DNA of 64,000 bases from Acidobacteriota bacterium (GCA_022711665.1 JAKLEN010000002.1:186001-250000); one strand, 5' to 3'. Positions 36,070 through 45,797 are shown, counted from the first letter of the stretch. The notes: generated from the sequence alone by a model not told the origin. Made by a program: numbers and translations.

Positions 36070-36108
36070 GAACCGCCGGTCCGGGCCGCTCCGCCGGCCA
36101 AGAAATTC

Positions 36109-36137
36109 TTGACAGTCAGCGGGATATATACTAGATT
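36109..36137 (+). promoter_or_regulatory. Sigma-70-like promoter for the c-di-GMP operon
   Basis: TTGACA (36109-36114), 17 bp, TAGATT (36132-36137). The leader to the ATG at 36270 is about 125 nt, GC-rich, with an AAAATCGTTTTT palindrome around 36232; I see no known riboswitch in it. Confidence 0.6.
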
Positions 36138-36269
36138 TTGTGTGGATTACGATGGGTGGCAACTACGCTTGGGGCCCTGCGATTCCGTGCCGGCCCGGGA
36201 CCCGCCGCCCGGCGAGGCGGCTCGCCCGACTAAAATCGTTTTTAGGATCTTGGGAGGCCGGACCTTAAG

Positions 36270-39200
36270 ATGGCCCGTGAGCATATGGACAAGAGCCAGG
36301 CGAGCGTTCAGCCCGTCGTCCTGGTCGTCGACGACGACCTGGCTTACCTCGACAAGCTCCAGCGGGCCCTGCGCGATCACTACACGGTCCACACCACGAC
36401 CAGCGGCGTCGAAGCCATCCACCTGATCAAGTCGCTGGCGGAGGTCAACGTCCTCGTGATCAACGAGGACCTGCCCCGGATGAAGGGCACGGAGCTGCTG
36501 CGGTTCCTCAACGAGATCTTCAAGAACTCCGACGCCATCATCAAGATCCTGATGACCGACGGGGAGGCGAACGGGACGATCATCGACCTGACCAGCTACG
36601 GCCGCATCGACTGCTGCCTGGCTAAGCCTTCCGACCCGGCCGTCATCCGCCGTAAGGTCAGCTTCCTCATCGCCCAGAGGTCGCGCGAGAAGCGCTCCTC
36701 CATGCGGGTGACCCTGGACGACTCGAAGGACATCCGCATCGAGACCGAGGCCCTGGGCGAAGCCACGCCGGTCAACCTCAGCGAGAACGGCATGTTCCTG
36801 CGGACCCTCTCGCCCACGCCCGAAGGCTCGGCCGTCCCCCTGACCATCTCCCTGCCGGACGGACGGCGGTACACGCTCGACTCCCGCATCGTCCGCCAGG
36901 ATGCCGACCAGGGCGGGGTGGCCGTCGAGTTCCTGTCCCTGGCCGACGCCGATCGTATCTCGCTCCTCCAGTTCATGGCCGACTACGTCGCCATCCGCGA
37001 CCTCGACGAGCTCAAGATCCGCTACCCGTTCCTCAAGACGGACGACATGGTCCTGTTCACCGACTCGCTCAAGATCGAGTCCCTGATGCGCGAGGCCCTG
37101 GCCCGCGAGGTCGAGGTGGCCGCCGTGCCGGCCCGGGCGGCGGGATCCCCGGAGATCCTGTCGTTCGCCGCGATCGATCCGCCGGCGACGTGCCTTCTGG
37201 CCGGCGAGAAGCTCGATATCAAGTTCAAGACCTCCGACCTGCTCTTCGTCTCCTACCAGATCGGCTACGCCACGTACAATTTCGAGACCATGATCGCCCG
37301 CATCGCCGCCGACGGCCGGACCATGGTTTGCCTCTACCCCCGGGTCATGTTCTACTCGGAGAAGCGGGCCGAGCGCCGGATCACGCCGGCCGGCGACCTG
37401 CGGGTCGAGATCCCACTGCCGCCCCCCTATGACCGCAAGGTCCGGGGCCGCATCACGAACATCAGCCCGAACGGCATGAGCTTCGTCGCCAACGGGGACA
37501 CGCCGGTTCTCCTCAAGGGAACGCCGCTCGAGTCCCTGTCCATCCTCGACGGCGAACAGGTCCTCTGGCGGGAGACCGGCGAGGTCCGCCACGTGGCCCG
37601 GGCCGGCCGGGGCGAGGGCCCGGGATTGAAGTACGGCGTCCAGTTCGGCATCAGCCGCATGAGCATCCAATCCGTCCAGGCCCCCGACGCCGACTTCGCC
37701 CGGCGCGGCGAGGACGGGCGGGACCGGATCGCCGGGCCCGGCGGCGCGGCGGTCCCGGCCGATTTCGTCCGGACGTCCCTCATGGAGCCTCACGTCATCC
37801 GGCTGGAGAGCCGCCGGGGCGAGGAGATCGTCGGCCTGATCAACACGGCCCTGCCGCTCGACGGCGCGCCAGTGCCCGTGGTCATCGTCCCGCCGGCCTT
37901 CGGCAAGACCAAGGAGACGCTCTTCGGCCTGGCCCTGACGCTCTGCGAGAACTTCCGCCTCCTCGGCCGGCCCCTGGCCGTCATCCGCTACGACGGCATC
38001 CGCAAGAAGGGCGAGAGCCACAACGATCCCGAGGCCGAAGATCCGCCGTACGAGATGTTGAACACGAATTTCAGCCAGGGCGCCGACGACATCGTGGCCG
38101 TGCTCGACTGGCTGGACGGCAATCCCAAGCTCAAGGCCTCGTCGGTCATCCTCCTGACCTTCTCGTTCTCCGCCCTCGAGGCCCGCGTCGTCCTGCGGGA
38201 CGAGGCCCGGCGGCGGCGGATCGACTACTGGCTGGCCTGCATGGGCACGCCGGAGTTCCGCGACCTCATGGTGCGGGTCAACTGCGGGCTCGATTTCCTC
38301 GAGCATTACCAGCTCGGCATCAAGCTCGGCGTCATGCCCGTCCTGGGCAACCTGGTCAACGTCGACACCTACGTCGCCGACGGCGTCCTCAACGGCGTGG
38401 CCACCCTGGAGCAGGCCCGCGAGGACATGCGCCACCTCGACCTGCCGATCACCTGGATCTACGGTCAGTTCGACAGCTGGGTCAAGGCCGAGTTCATCCG
38501 CGACGTCATGAGCGTCCAGGTCAACGCCCCCCGCGAGGTCATCGCCGTGCCCATCGGCCACAACGCCCGGACCTCCAAGGAGGGGCTGCGGCTGTTCGGC
38601 ACGATCACCTCCCTGATCTACCGCTTCCTCCACAAGCAGCTCCTACAGCCGGTCATGCCGGGCCGCAAGGACATGGAGATGATGCGCCGGGCCGAAAAGG
38701 ACCGGCTGCCGCCCCGCCGGCTCAAGAACCGCATCAACTACTGGCAGCGCTACCTCATCGGCGACGACAAGCTCATCGGGTTCGACGTCATGGCCCTCTC
38801 GGACGACTACCAGCAGCTCATGCGGGAACAGCACGCCGCCCTGGAGCTCCGGCCCGGCGACCGGCTCCTGGACCTCGGCGGCGGGACGGGCAACTTCGTC
38901 GAGCACCTGATGACCGCGGGCGGGCCGCTGCCGTCGCAGATCACCGTCGCCGACCTCATCCCCGAGGCCATGAAGAAGGCGGCCCGGAAGCTCGTCTCCC
39001 GCTGGCCGGTCCTGGGCGAGCCGGGGAGGTTCGACTTCCTGGCCCTCGACCTGGAGATGAGCCGCTACCTGGCCGTCCGCCGCTTCCTCGACGGCGAGAT
39101 CGGTACCTTCGAGGAGATGGCCGACAAGGTCGAGAACCTGACCCTCGAGAGCGCCATCAAGATCCAGGAGGATTATTCCCCCCGGCTGCACCGGATCCTG

Positions 39201-39824
39201 CGGGGCGAGCGCATCACGCCGGCCCATGACGACTGGCTGAAGACCCGCTTCGACCTGCACGAGTGCCGGATCATCACCGATTTCAACCGGGCCGCCCGCT
39301 ATGTCCGCGGCCTCCAGCCGGCCCCTCCGGACCTGCGGCGCCTGATCATGCCCGGAACGCTCGAAGGGACCTTCCACCTGCCGATCAAGCCGGGCTGGTA
39401 CAACAAGGTCCTCATGAGCCTGGTCCTGTCGTACATCTTCAACCCGGCCGAGACCCTCCGCGAAATCCGCCGGATCGTCATGCCCGGCGGCCTGCTCGTC
39501 CTGTCGAGCATGCGCCCCGACACGGACGCCTCGGGCCCGTTCACCCGCCTGCTCGAGAAGATCGAGTCCATGCCGGAGGGCGATCTTCCGGCCGACCGGC
39601 CCAAGGGCCTGCTCATCGAATCGCTGCGCAGCTTCCTGAATGACGCCCAGGAGCTCGTCGATCTCGAGGAGGCCGGGACCTTCGACTTTTTCGATCCGGA
39701 GAAGCTCGAAGGCCTCCTCGAGGAGACCGGTTGGGACATCCTCCGGGTCATCCCCACCTACGGGACGCCGCCGCAGGGGTATGTTGTCGTGACGAGAGCG
39801 AGAGAAGCCAATGGCAAGCATTGA
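36270..39824 (+). CDS. Pseudo-receiver / PilZ / PilZ / LuxD-like acyltransferase / methyltransferase fusion
   Basis: The protein has 1184 residues. Residues 15-135 form a receiver-like domain, but the phosphoacceptor position is Asn65. Residues about 140-245 are a PilZ domain with RSSMR (142-146) and NLSENG (169-174). Residues about 300-470 are a YcgR-like PilZ with RAERR (366-370) and NISPNG (397-402); both c-di-GMP-binding motifs look intact. Residues about 505-795 match LuxD acyltransferase/thioesterase: Ser634 in SFSA, Asp735 in FDSWVK and His764 in PIGHNA. Residues about 840-1180 form a methyltransferase with LDLGGGTGN (867-875) and a large insert. It looks like a c-di-GMP-controlled fatty-acyl and methyl modification enzyme. 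Start is ATG 36270, or 36285. It overlaps the next gene by 14 bp. Confidence 0.88.
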   Translation: MAREHMDKSQASVQPVVLVVDDDLAYLDKLQRALRDHYTVHTTTSGVEAIHLIKSLAEVNVLVINEDLPRMKGTELLRFLNEIFKNSDAIIKILMTDGEANGTIIDLTSYGRIDCCLAKPSDPAVIRRKVSFLIAQRSREKRSSMRVTLDDSKDIRIETEALGEATPVNLSENGMFLRTLSPTPEGSAVPLTISLPDGRRYTLDSRIVRQDADQGGVAVEFLSLADADRISLLQFMADYVAIRDLDELKIRYPFLKTDDMVLFTDSLKIESLMREALAREVEVAAVPARAAGSPEILSFAAIDPPATCLLAGEKLDIKFKTSDLLFVSYQIGYATYNFETMIARIAADGRTMVCLYPRVMFYSEKRAERRITPAGDLRVEIPLPPPYDRKVRGRITNISPNGMSFVANGDTPVLLKGTPLESLSILDGEQVLWRETGEVRHVARAGRGEGPGLKYGVQFGISRMSIQSVQAPDADFARRGEDGRDRIAGPGGAAVPADFVRTSLMEPHVIRLESRRGEEIVGLINTALPLDGAPVPVVIVPPAFGKTKETLFGLALTLCENFRLLGRPLAVIRYDGIRKKGESHNDPEAEDPPYEMLNTNFSQGADDIVAVLDWLDGNPKLKASSVILLTFSFSALEARVVLRDEARRRRIDYWLACMGTPEFRDLMVRVNCGLDFLEHYQLGIKLGVMPVLGNLVNVDTYVADGVLNGVATLEQAREDMRHLDLPITWIYGQFDSWVKAEFIRDVMSVQVNAPREVIAVPIGHNARTSKEGLRLFGTITSLIYRFLHKQLLQPVMPGRKDMEMMRRAEKDRLPPRRLKNRINYWQRYLIGDDKLIGFDVMALSDDYQQLMREQHAALELRPGDRLLDLGGGTGNFVEHLMTAGGPLPSQITVADLIPEAMKKAARKLVSRWPVLGEPGRFDFLALDLEMSRYLAVRRFLDGEIGTFEEMADKVENLTLESAIKIQEDYSPRLHRILRGERITPAHDDWLKTRFDLHECRIITDFNRAARYVRGLQPAPPDLRRLIMPGTLEGTFHLPIKPGWYNKVLMSLVLSYIFNPAETLREIRRIVMPGGLLVLSSMRPDTDASGPFTRLLEKIESMPEGDLPADRPKGLLIESLRSFLNDAQELVDLEEAGTFDFFDPEKLEGLLEETGWDILRVIPTYGTPPQGYVVVTRAREANGKH

Positions 39825-42390
39825 CCATGATCCCGTCTTCGAAGACCGTCTGAACCAGGAATACGACCTGCGGGGCAGGACGCGGACGGCCGCCTACCTG
39901 AGCCTCGTCCTCTACACCGTGTTCATCGGTTTGGACGCCGTCTATACGCCACAGTTCTTCTGGACCTTCCTTTTCCTCCGCCTGGCCGTCATGGCCATCG
40001 TCGGGATCATCCTGTTCCTGCTGCCCCGGGCCAAAACCAGCCTGGCGGTCATGAATCTGGCCCTGGCCCTGGCCCTCGTGGACGCGGCCGGCATCGCCGT
40101 CATGATCTACATGCTCGGCGGCTTCCTGACCAGCTACTACCAGGGCCTGAACATCATCGTCATGGGCATGATCGTCCTCATCCCCCTGGCCTTCCGCTAC
40201 ACGATCTATATCTACGCCTCCATCTGGTTCATGTACACCTTGCCCAGCGTCGCCAAGTACGCCCTGGGCCAGCGGGAGACGGTCGTCGACGGCGTGCCCA
40301 TCGCCACCTGGCGCTTCGTCATCAACAACATGATCTTCCTGACCTCCATCATCGTCGTCGGGGCCATCGGCTCCAGGGTCATGGAGAACATCCGCCGCCG
40401 CGAGCTCCGCAGCCGCCTGCAGCTCGAGGAGATGACGGCCCAGCTCAAGGAATCCAACATCAAGCTCAAGAGCCTCGACGAGCTCAAGACCCAGTTCTTC
40501 GCCAACGTCAACCATGAGCTCCGGACGCCGCTGACGCTGATGCTGGCGCCCCTCAAGGCCATCCTCGAGGGCCGCATGGGCAAGATCACGCCGGTCCTCC
40601 AGGACACGCTCGAAACCATGCAGCGCAACGGCTACAAGCTGCTCAAGCTGATCAACAACCTCCTCGACCTGAGCAAGCTCGAGGAAGGCAAGATGCGGCT
40701 CAAGGTCAAGACGCTGGATCTGGTCGAGTTCATCCCGCCGCTTTTGTCCTCGGTCAAGCCGCTGGCCGACCAGAAGCAGCTCCGCCTCTATTACCAGCAT
40801 CCGCCCCATCCCGTCCCGCTGACCCTGGATCCCGACCAGTTCGAGAAGGTCGTCCTCAACCTCCTGTCCAACGCCCTGAAGTTCACGCCCAAGGGCGGCA
40901 AGATCACGATCTACGTGGAGGACCGGGACCGCACGGCGACCATGACCGTCGAGGACACGGGCATCGGCATCCCGGCCGACATGCTCGAGACCATCTTCGA
41001 CCGCTTCTCCCAGGTCGACGGCTCCAAGTCCCGGGCCCAGGAGGGCACGGGCATCGGGCTGGCCCTGGCCCGGGAGATCGTCCTCGTCCACCAGGGGACG
41101 ATCCACGCCGAAAGCGAGCTCGGCCGGGGCTCCCGCTTCGTCGTCGAGCTGCGCAAAGGCGAGGCCCATTTCGACGAGGAGGTCCTGGACCGGCGGTCGG
41201 AGGACCTGCCGATCGGCCTGCGCCGGCGCCTGACCGACACCGAGGAGCCGCGCGTCCAGGACATCGTCACGGACTATCACCGCCTCCAGCTGGTCGACCT
41301 CGAGAAAGTGGACATCACCGGGGGGCGGGTGGACCAGGCCAAGATCCACGACGCCCTGGTCCTGTGCATCGACGACAATCCCGAGGTCCTCAAGCTCATG
41401 AAGATGCTCCTGGCCGACGAGTTCGACCTCGAGCTCATGACCGCGGCCGAGCAGGGCCTCAGGTTCCTTCGCGAGAAGAACCCGGACCTCGTCCTCTGCG
41501 ACGTCATGATGCCGGGCATGGACGGCCACGCCTTCTGCCGGGCGGTCAAGTCCGACGAGGCGCTGAAGCACATCCCCATCATCCTGGTGACCGCCCGGTC
41601 GGGCGCCGAGATGCTCAACGAGGGCCTCCAGGCCGGGGCCGACGACTACATCTCCAAGCCCTTCGATTCGACCGAGCTCAAGGCCCGCATCCGGGCCCTG
41701 CTGCGCATCCGCGAGATGGAGTCGGAGCTGGCCCTGGTCAACCGCAACCTCAAGATGAGGACCTCCGATCTCGTCGAGCAGCAGAAGTCGCTCTTCCTCT
41801 CGACGGTCAAGTCCCTGGCCTCGGCCATCGACGCCAAGGACGAATACACCCGCCACCACTCGACCCGGGTCACGGACTTCACTCTCAAGATCGCCGCCAA
41901 GATGGGCTTCAGCGAGAAGGAGCTCGAGGAGCTCGAGCTGGCCGCCGTCCTGCACGACGTCGGCAAGATCGCCGTGCCGGAGAGCATCCTGAACAAGCCG
42001 GGCCGGCTGACCGAAGAGGAGTTCAAGCAGATCAAGGAGCACCCGGTCCGCGGCGAGGCCATTCTCAGCCCGGTCATCGAGCTCAAGGAGATCGGCCGGA
42101 TCGTCCGGGCCCATCACGAGCGTTACGACGGGACGGGCTACCCCGACCGGCTGAAGGGGCGCGAGATCCCCCTGGGCGCCCGGATCATGGCCATCGCCGA
42201 CACCTACGATTCCATCACCTCGGAGCGCCCCTACCGCAAGGCCGCCTCCCACCGCTACGCCGTCAAGGAGATCATCAACTGCTCGGGATCGCAGTTCGAT
42301 CCCGAGGTGGTCGAGAACTTCCTGGAGATCGCCGGCACCTTCGTCCAGGACAAGGACCGGGACAAGGAACCGCTCTCGAACGGGAACTGA
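39811..42390 (+). CDS. Hybrid histidine kinase - receiver - HD-GYP phosphodiesterase
   Basis: The protein has 859 residues. About six membrane helices (28-187) precede a coiled linker, HisKA with His235 in NHELRTPL, HATPase (about 330-460; DTGIGIP, GTGIGLALA), a receiver with Asp564 in CDVMMPGMDG, and a C-terminal HD-GYP domain with His715-Asp716 in HDVGK and GYP at 776-778 in HHERYDGTGYP. HD-GYP proteins hydrolyse cyclic di-GMP. One protein therefore combines sensing, phosphotransfer and c-di-GMP breakdown. Its start lies inside the end of the preceding PilZ/LuxD gene, implying coupled translation. Confidence 0.94.
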   Translation: MASIDHDPVFEDRLNQEYDLRGRTRTAAYLSLVLYTVFIGLDAVYTPQFFWTFLFLRLAVMAIVGIILFLLPRAKTSLAVMNLALALALVDAAGIAVMIYMLGGFLTSYYQGLNIIVMGMIVLIPLAFRYTIYIYASIWFMYTLPSVAKYALGQRETVVDGVPIATWRFVINNMIFLTSIIVVGAIGSRVMENIRRRELRSRLQLEEMTAQLKESNIKLKSLDELKTQFFANVNHELRTPLTLMLAPLKAILEGRMGKITPVLQDTLETMQRNGYKLLKLINNLLDLSKLEEGKMRLKVKTLDLVEFIPPLLSSVKPLADQKQLRLYYQHPPHPVPLTLDPDQFEKVVLNLLSNALKFTPKGGKITIYVEDRDRTATMTVEDTGIGIPADMLETIFDRFSQVDGSKSRAQEGTGIGLALAREIVLVHQGTIHAESELGRGSRFVVELRKGEAHFDEEVLDRRSEDLPIGLRRRLTDTEEPRVQDIVTDYHRLQLVDLEKVDITGGRVDQAKIHDALVLCIDDNPEVLKLMKMLLADEFDLELMTAAEQGLRFLREKNPDLVLCDVMMPGMDGHAFCRAVKSDEALKHIPIILVTARSGAEMLNEGLQAGADDYISKPFDSTELKARIRALLRIREMESELALVNRNLKMRTSDLVEQQKSLFLSTVKSLASAIDAKDEYTRHHSTRVTDFTLKIAAKMGFSEKELEELELAAVLHDVGKIAVPESILNKPGRLTEEEFKQIKEHPVRGEAILSPVIELKEIGRIVRAHHERYDGTGYPDRLKGREIPLGARIMAIADTYDSITSERPYRKAASHRYAVKEIINCSGSQFDPEVVENFLEIAGTFVQDKDRDKEPLSNGN

Positions 42391-42432
42391 CCCGGGACCG
42401 TCGGGAGGGAGCGACAGGCCGGGAGGAGAGCC

Positions 42433-44499
42433 ATGCAGTTCGGTCTTTACGCCGTGAGCCTGCTGGCCGGCGCCTTCGTCTCCGCCGCCGTCGGCTTCGT
42501 CGGCTGGCGGGGCGCCTCGAACCGGGCCGGCCGGCTCCTGGCCCTGCTGATGGCCGCCGTGTTCGTCTGGTCCCTGACCGCCGGCCTCGAAGCGGCGGCC
42601 CTCGATCCGGCCGTCAAGATCCTGCTGTCGAAGTTCGAGTACCTGGGCATCACCAGCGTCCCGGTGCTGATGTTCATGTCCTCCCTCTGGTTCGTGCGCG
42701 GCGGCCGGAGGCCGCGCCGGGGCTGGCTGGCGGCCCTCTGGCTCATCCCCTTTCTGACCGTCCTGGCGGCCTTCACCAATGGGCATCACCACTTCCTCTG
42801 GACCTCCTTCACGCCGGTCACCGAGGGGGCCGAGCGTCTCTTGATCTACGGCCACGGGCCGCTCTTCTGGGTTTTCGCCGTCTACGCCTACCTGCTCCTG
42901 ACCATCGCGGCCCTGTCGCTGCTCTCCTCGGCGGTCCGCCTCAAGGGCCTCTATCGCCTGCAGGCCCTGGCCGTGCTGGTGTCCATCCTGCCGCCAAGCC
43001 TGGCCAACTTCCTCTATCTCGCCGGCCGGGCCGCCGCTCCGACCGGCCATGATTTCACGCCGGTCGGCTTCGCCGCCTCCGGTCTGCTTCTGCTCTGGGC
43101 CATGTTCCGGCTCCGTCTGGTCGACCTCGTGCCCGTAGCCCGGGACCGGGTCATCGAGAGCATGGGCGAATCGCTCTTCATCCTGGACGACGCCGGCCGG
43201 CTGGCCGCCACCAACCCGGCGGCGCGCCGGCTGATCGCCGCGGCCGGCGGCCCGGCCGAGAACGTGCCCGAGCGCCGGCTCCTGGGAAATCCGGCCGCCG
43301 GGCTGGTCCCGCGCTGGCCGGCGCTGGCCGCCTCGCTGGCCGCGCCGGCGGCGGAGGAGCGCGAGCTGGCCTTCCCCGGCGACGGCCCGGAACAGACCTA
43401 CAGCCTGCGGCTGTCCCCCATCTTCGGCCAGGGAACGCTCGTCACCGGCTGGGTGGCCGTCCTGTACGATATCTCCCGGGTCAAGAGCGCGGAGAAGGCG
43501 GCCGTCGAGGCCCGGGCCGTGGCCGAGGCGCTGCGGGAGGCCGGGGCGACCTTGAGCTCGAAGCTCGACTTCAACCAGATCTCGGCGCTCATCCTGGAGC
43601 TGCTCAAACGGGTCATCCCCTACGACATCGGCGCCTTCATGACCGTCGAGGACAGCGCCCTGAAGCTGGCGGCCATCAGGCGGCCGGCCGACCATCGCAA
43701 CCTCATCGGCGAGACCTATCCCCTGTCCGGCTCGCGGCTCTGCAACATGGCGGCCCAGCGCCTGCGGCCGCTGATCGGCGTCATCAACGGGCCCGATGAC
43801 ATCCTCCTGCCGCTCGGCCCGGACGCGGAGGCGCACTCCTTCCTGGGCGTGCCGGTCGTCATCCGCGACCAGGTCATCGGTCTGATCGCCCTCTACAACA
43901 CCGGCCGGCGGCCCTTCAACGAGGAGAACGCCGCCGTGGCCGAGGCCTTCGCCGGCCAGGTGGCCATCGCCATGGACAATTCCCGCCGGGTCGAGCTGAT
44001 GGAGCGTCAGGCCATCACCGACGAGCTGACCGGGCTCTACAACCGGCGGGCCTTCGCCCTGGCCGGCGACAAGGAGGTCAGCCGGGCCCGCCGCTATGGG
44101 CGCCCGCTGGCCCTGATCTTCTTCGACATCGACCATTTCAAGAACGTCAACGACAGCCACGGCCACCTCATCGGCGATCACGTCCTGCGCGTCCTGACCG
44201 AGCTGGTCACCCGGACGACCCGGGCCACCGACATCGTCTGCCGCTACGGCGGCGAGGAATTCATCGTCCTGATGCCGGAGGCCGACCGGGACGAGGCCCT
44301 GGCCATGGCCGAGCGGCTGCGCCTGGAGATCTCCCGGATGACCGTCGTCACGGCCGGGGGCACGCTGTCCCTGACGGTCAGCCTGGGCGTCGCCGCCCTG
44401 CGCCGCAACGAGGACGAGAGCCTGGAAGACCTGATCGCCCGGGCCGACCGGGCCATGTACCAAGCCAAGGCCGCCGGCCGCAACACGGTCCGCGGCTGA
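42433..44499 (+). CDS. Membrane GGDEF diguanylate cyclase with 7TM, PAS-like and GAF domains
   Basis: The protein has 688 residues. Seven predicted helices (about 1-235) match the N-terminal 7TM module found in some kinases and cyclases. A PAS-like region (about 240-350), a GAF domain (about 380-520; LLKRVIPYDIGAFMTVEDS) and a GGDEF domain (about 530-685) follow. The active-site motif is GGEEF at 606-610 and the inhibitory I-site RATD (597-600) is intact, so it should synthesise c-di-GMP with product inhibition. GGAGGAG precedes ATG 42433, 43 bp after the phosphodiesterase gene. It completes a synthesis, degradation and effector set. Confidence 0.93.
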   Translation: MQFGLYAVSLLAGAFVSAAVGFVGWRGASNRAGRLLALLMAAVFVWSLTAGLEAAALDPAVKILLSKFEYLGITSVPVLMFMSSLWFVRGGRRPRRGWLAALWLIPFLTVLAAFTNGHHHFLWTSFTPVTEGAERLLIYGHGPLFWVFAVYAYLLLTIAALSLLSSAVRLKGLYRLQALAVLVSILPPSLANFLYLAGRAAAPTGHDFTPVGFAASGLLLLWAMFRLRLVDLVPVARDRVIESMGESLFILDDAGRLAATNPAARRLIAAAGGPAENVPERRLLGNPAAGLVPRWPALAASLAAPAAEERELAFPGDGPEQTYSLRLSPIFGQGTLVTGWVAVLYDISRVKSAEKAAVEARAVAEALREAGATLSSKLDFNQISALILELLKRVIPYDIGAFMTVEDSALKLAAIRRPADHRNLIGETYPLSGSRLCNMAAQRLRPLIGVINGPDDILLPLGPDAEAHSFLGVPVVIRDQVIGLIALYNTGRRPFNEENAAVAEAFAGQVAIAMDNSRRVELMERQAITDELTGLYNRRAFALAGDKEVSRARRYGRPLALIFFDIDHFKNVNDSHGHLIGDHVLRVLTELVTRTTRATDIVCRYGGEEFIVLMPEADRDEALAMAERLRLEISRMTVVTAGGTLSLTVSLGVAALRRNEDESLEDLIARADRAMYQAKAAGRNTVRG

Positions 44500-44523
44500 C
44501 CTTTCCCGGAGGGCCGGCCGGTG

Positions 44524-44532
44524 TGATATAAT
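44524..44532 (+). promoter_or_regulatory. Extended -10 promoter for the DUF1015 gene
   Basis: TGATATAAT is a TGn-extended consensus -10 element; no clear -35. GGAGG follows at about 44544 before ATG 44556. Confidence 0.5.
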
Positions 44533-44555
44533 GGCCCCTTTTCCGGAGGTACATC

Positions 44556-45797
44556 ATGGCCCACATCCGACCCTTCCGGGGAGTCCGTCCCCGCAAGGAC
44601 ATCGCCCATCTGGTCGCCGCTCCGCCCTACGACGTCCTGACGTCGGAAGAAGCTCGGCAGCTGGCGGCCGGCAATCCCTACTCGTTCCTGCACGTCGGCA
44701 AGCCGGAGATCGACCTGCCGCCGGGCACGGACCTCTACTCCGACGCCGTCTACGCCAAAGGCAAGGAGAACTTCGAGCGCTTCCGGCGCGAGGGGACGAT
44801 CGTCCAGGACCCGACCCGCGACTTCTACGTTTATAAGCAGGTCTGGGGCGATCACGTCCAGATCGGCCTGGTGGCCGCGGCCTCGTGCCGGGACTACCTC
44901 GACGACGTCATCAAGAAGCACGAGCTGACGCGCGTCGACAAGGAGAACGACCGGATGCGCCACATCGAGACCCTCGGGGCGCAGACCGGCCCGGTCTTCC
45001 TGACCTACCGCCAGAACGGCGCCGTCGACGCCCTGGTGGCTGAGGCCATGGCCAGGGGACCCGAGGTCGATATCACGACCTACGACCAGGTCCGGCACAT
45101 CTTCTACGTCGTCGACGACCCCGGCCTCGTGGCCCGCATCCAGGCCGCCTTCGCGGCGCTGCCCTTCCTCTACGTCGCCGACGGCCATCACCGCTCCGCG
45201 GCCGCGACCCGGATCAAGGTCCGGCGGGACCGCGAGCGGCCGTCCCGGACCGGCGAGGAGGAGGACAACTTCTTCCTGGCCGTCATCTTCCCCCACAGCC
45301 AGATGAAGATCCTGCCCTACAACCGGGTCGTCCGCGACCTCAACGGCCTGGCGCCCGAAGCCTTCCTGGCCCGGCTGGCCGAGAAGTTCACGGTGACGCC
45401 AGACGCCGCCCCGGTCCCGGCCGCCGGCCGCACCTATGCCATGTTCCTGGGCGGGCGCTGGTACGGCCTGGCCGCCAAGCCCGGCTCGTACGATCCGGCC
45501 GATCCCATCGGCTCGCTCGACGTCTCGGTCCTCCAGACGAACCTCCTCGGTCCCGTCCTCGGGATCGCCGATCCCCGCACGGATAAGCGCATCGATTTCG
45601 TCGGCGGCATCCGCGGCACCGGCGAGCTCGAGAAGAAGGTCCGCTCTGGCCAGTTCGCCGCCGCCTTCTCGCTGGCCCCGACGACCATCGAGCAGCTCTT
45701 CGCCGTGGCCGACGCCGGCCGGATCATGCCCCCGAAATCGACCTGGTTCGAGCCCAAGCTCAAGGACGGCCTGGTCGTCCACATGATCGACGAATGA
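44556..45797 (+). CDS. DUF1015 family protein
   Basis: The protein has 413 residues, typical for DUF1015 (COG4198). Family marks are IRPFRGVRPRKDIAHLVAAPPYDVL at the N-terminus and FLYVADGHHRSAAATR in the middle, where DGHHR resembles the catalytic or ligand loop of ParB/Srx-type proteins. It is probably cytoplasmic and its biochemical role is not established. An HD-domain gene overlaps its stop (ATGA), and a lactate permease follows, so these three form an operon. Confidence 0.88.
   Translation: MAHIRPFRGVRPRKDIAHLVAAPPYDVLTSEEARQLAAGNPYSFLHVGKPEIDLPPGTDLYSDAVYAKGKENFERFRREGTIVQDPTRDFYVYKQVWGDHVQIGLVAAASCRDYLDDVIKKHELTRVDKENDRMRHIETLGAQTGPVFLTYRQNGAVDALVAEAMARGPEVDITTYDQVRHIFYVVDDPGLVARIQAAFAALPFLYVADGHHRSAAATRIKVRRDRERPSRTGEEEDNFFLAVIFPHSQMKILPYNRVVRDLNGLAPEAFLARLAEKFTVTPDAAPVPAAGRTYAMFLGGRWYGLAAKPGSYDPADPIGSLDVSVLQTNLLGPVLGIADPRTDKRIDFVGGIRGTGELEKKVRSGQFAAAFSLAPTTIEQLFAVADAGRIMPPKSTWFEPKLKDGLVVHMIDE

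Noticed and set aside
36138..36269. A c-di-GMP riboswitch in the leader of the PilZ/LuxD operon
   Set aside because: The leader has palindromes, but I cannot find the conserved core of the GEMM-type riboswitches.
39748..44463. A 1571-codon open frame on the minus strand opposite the c-di-GMP operon
   Set aside because: It is a by-product of GC-rich codon use on the plus strand; it shows no domain, no ribosome site and a composition (Asp/Gly/Glu/Arg/Val-rich) typical of antisense shadows. The plus-strand proteins have clear motifs.
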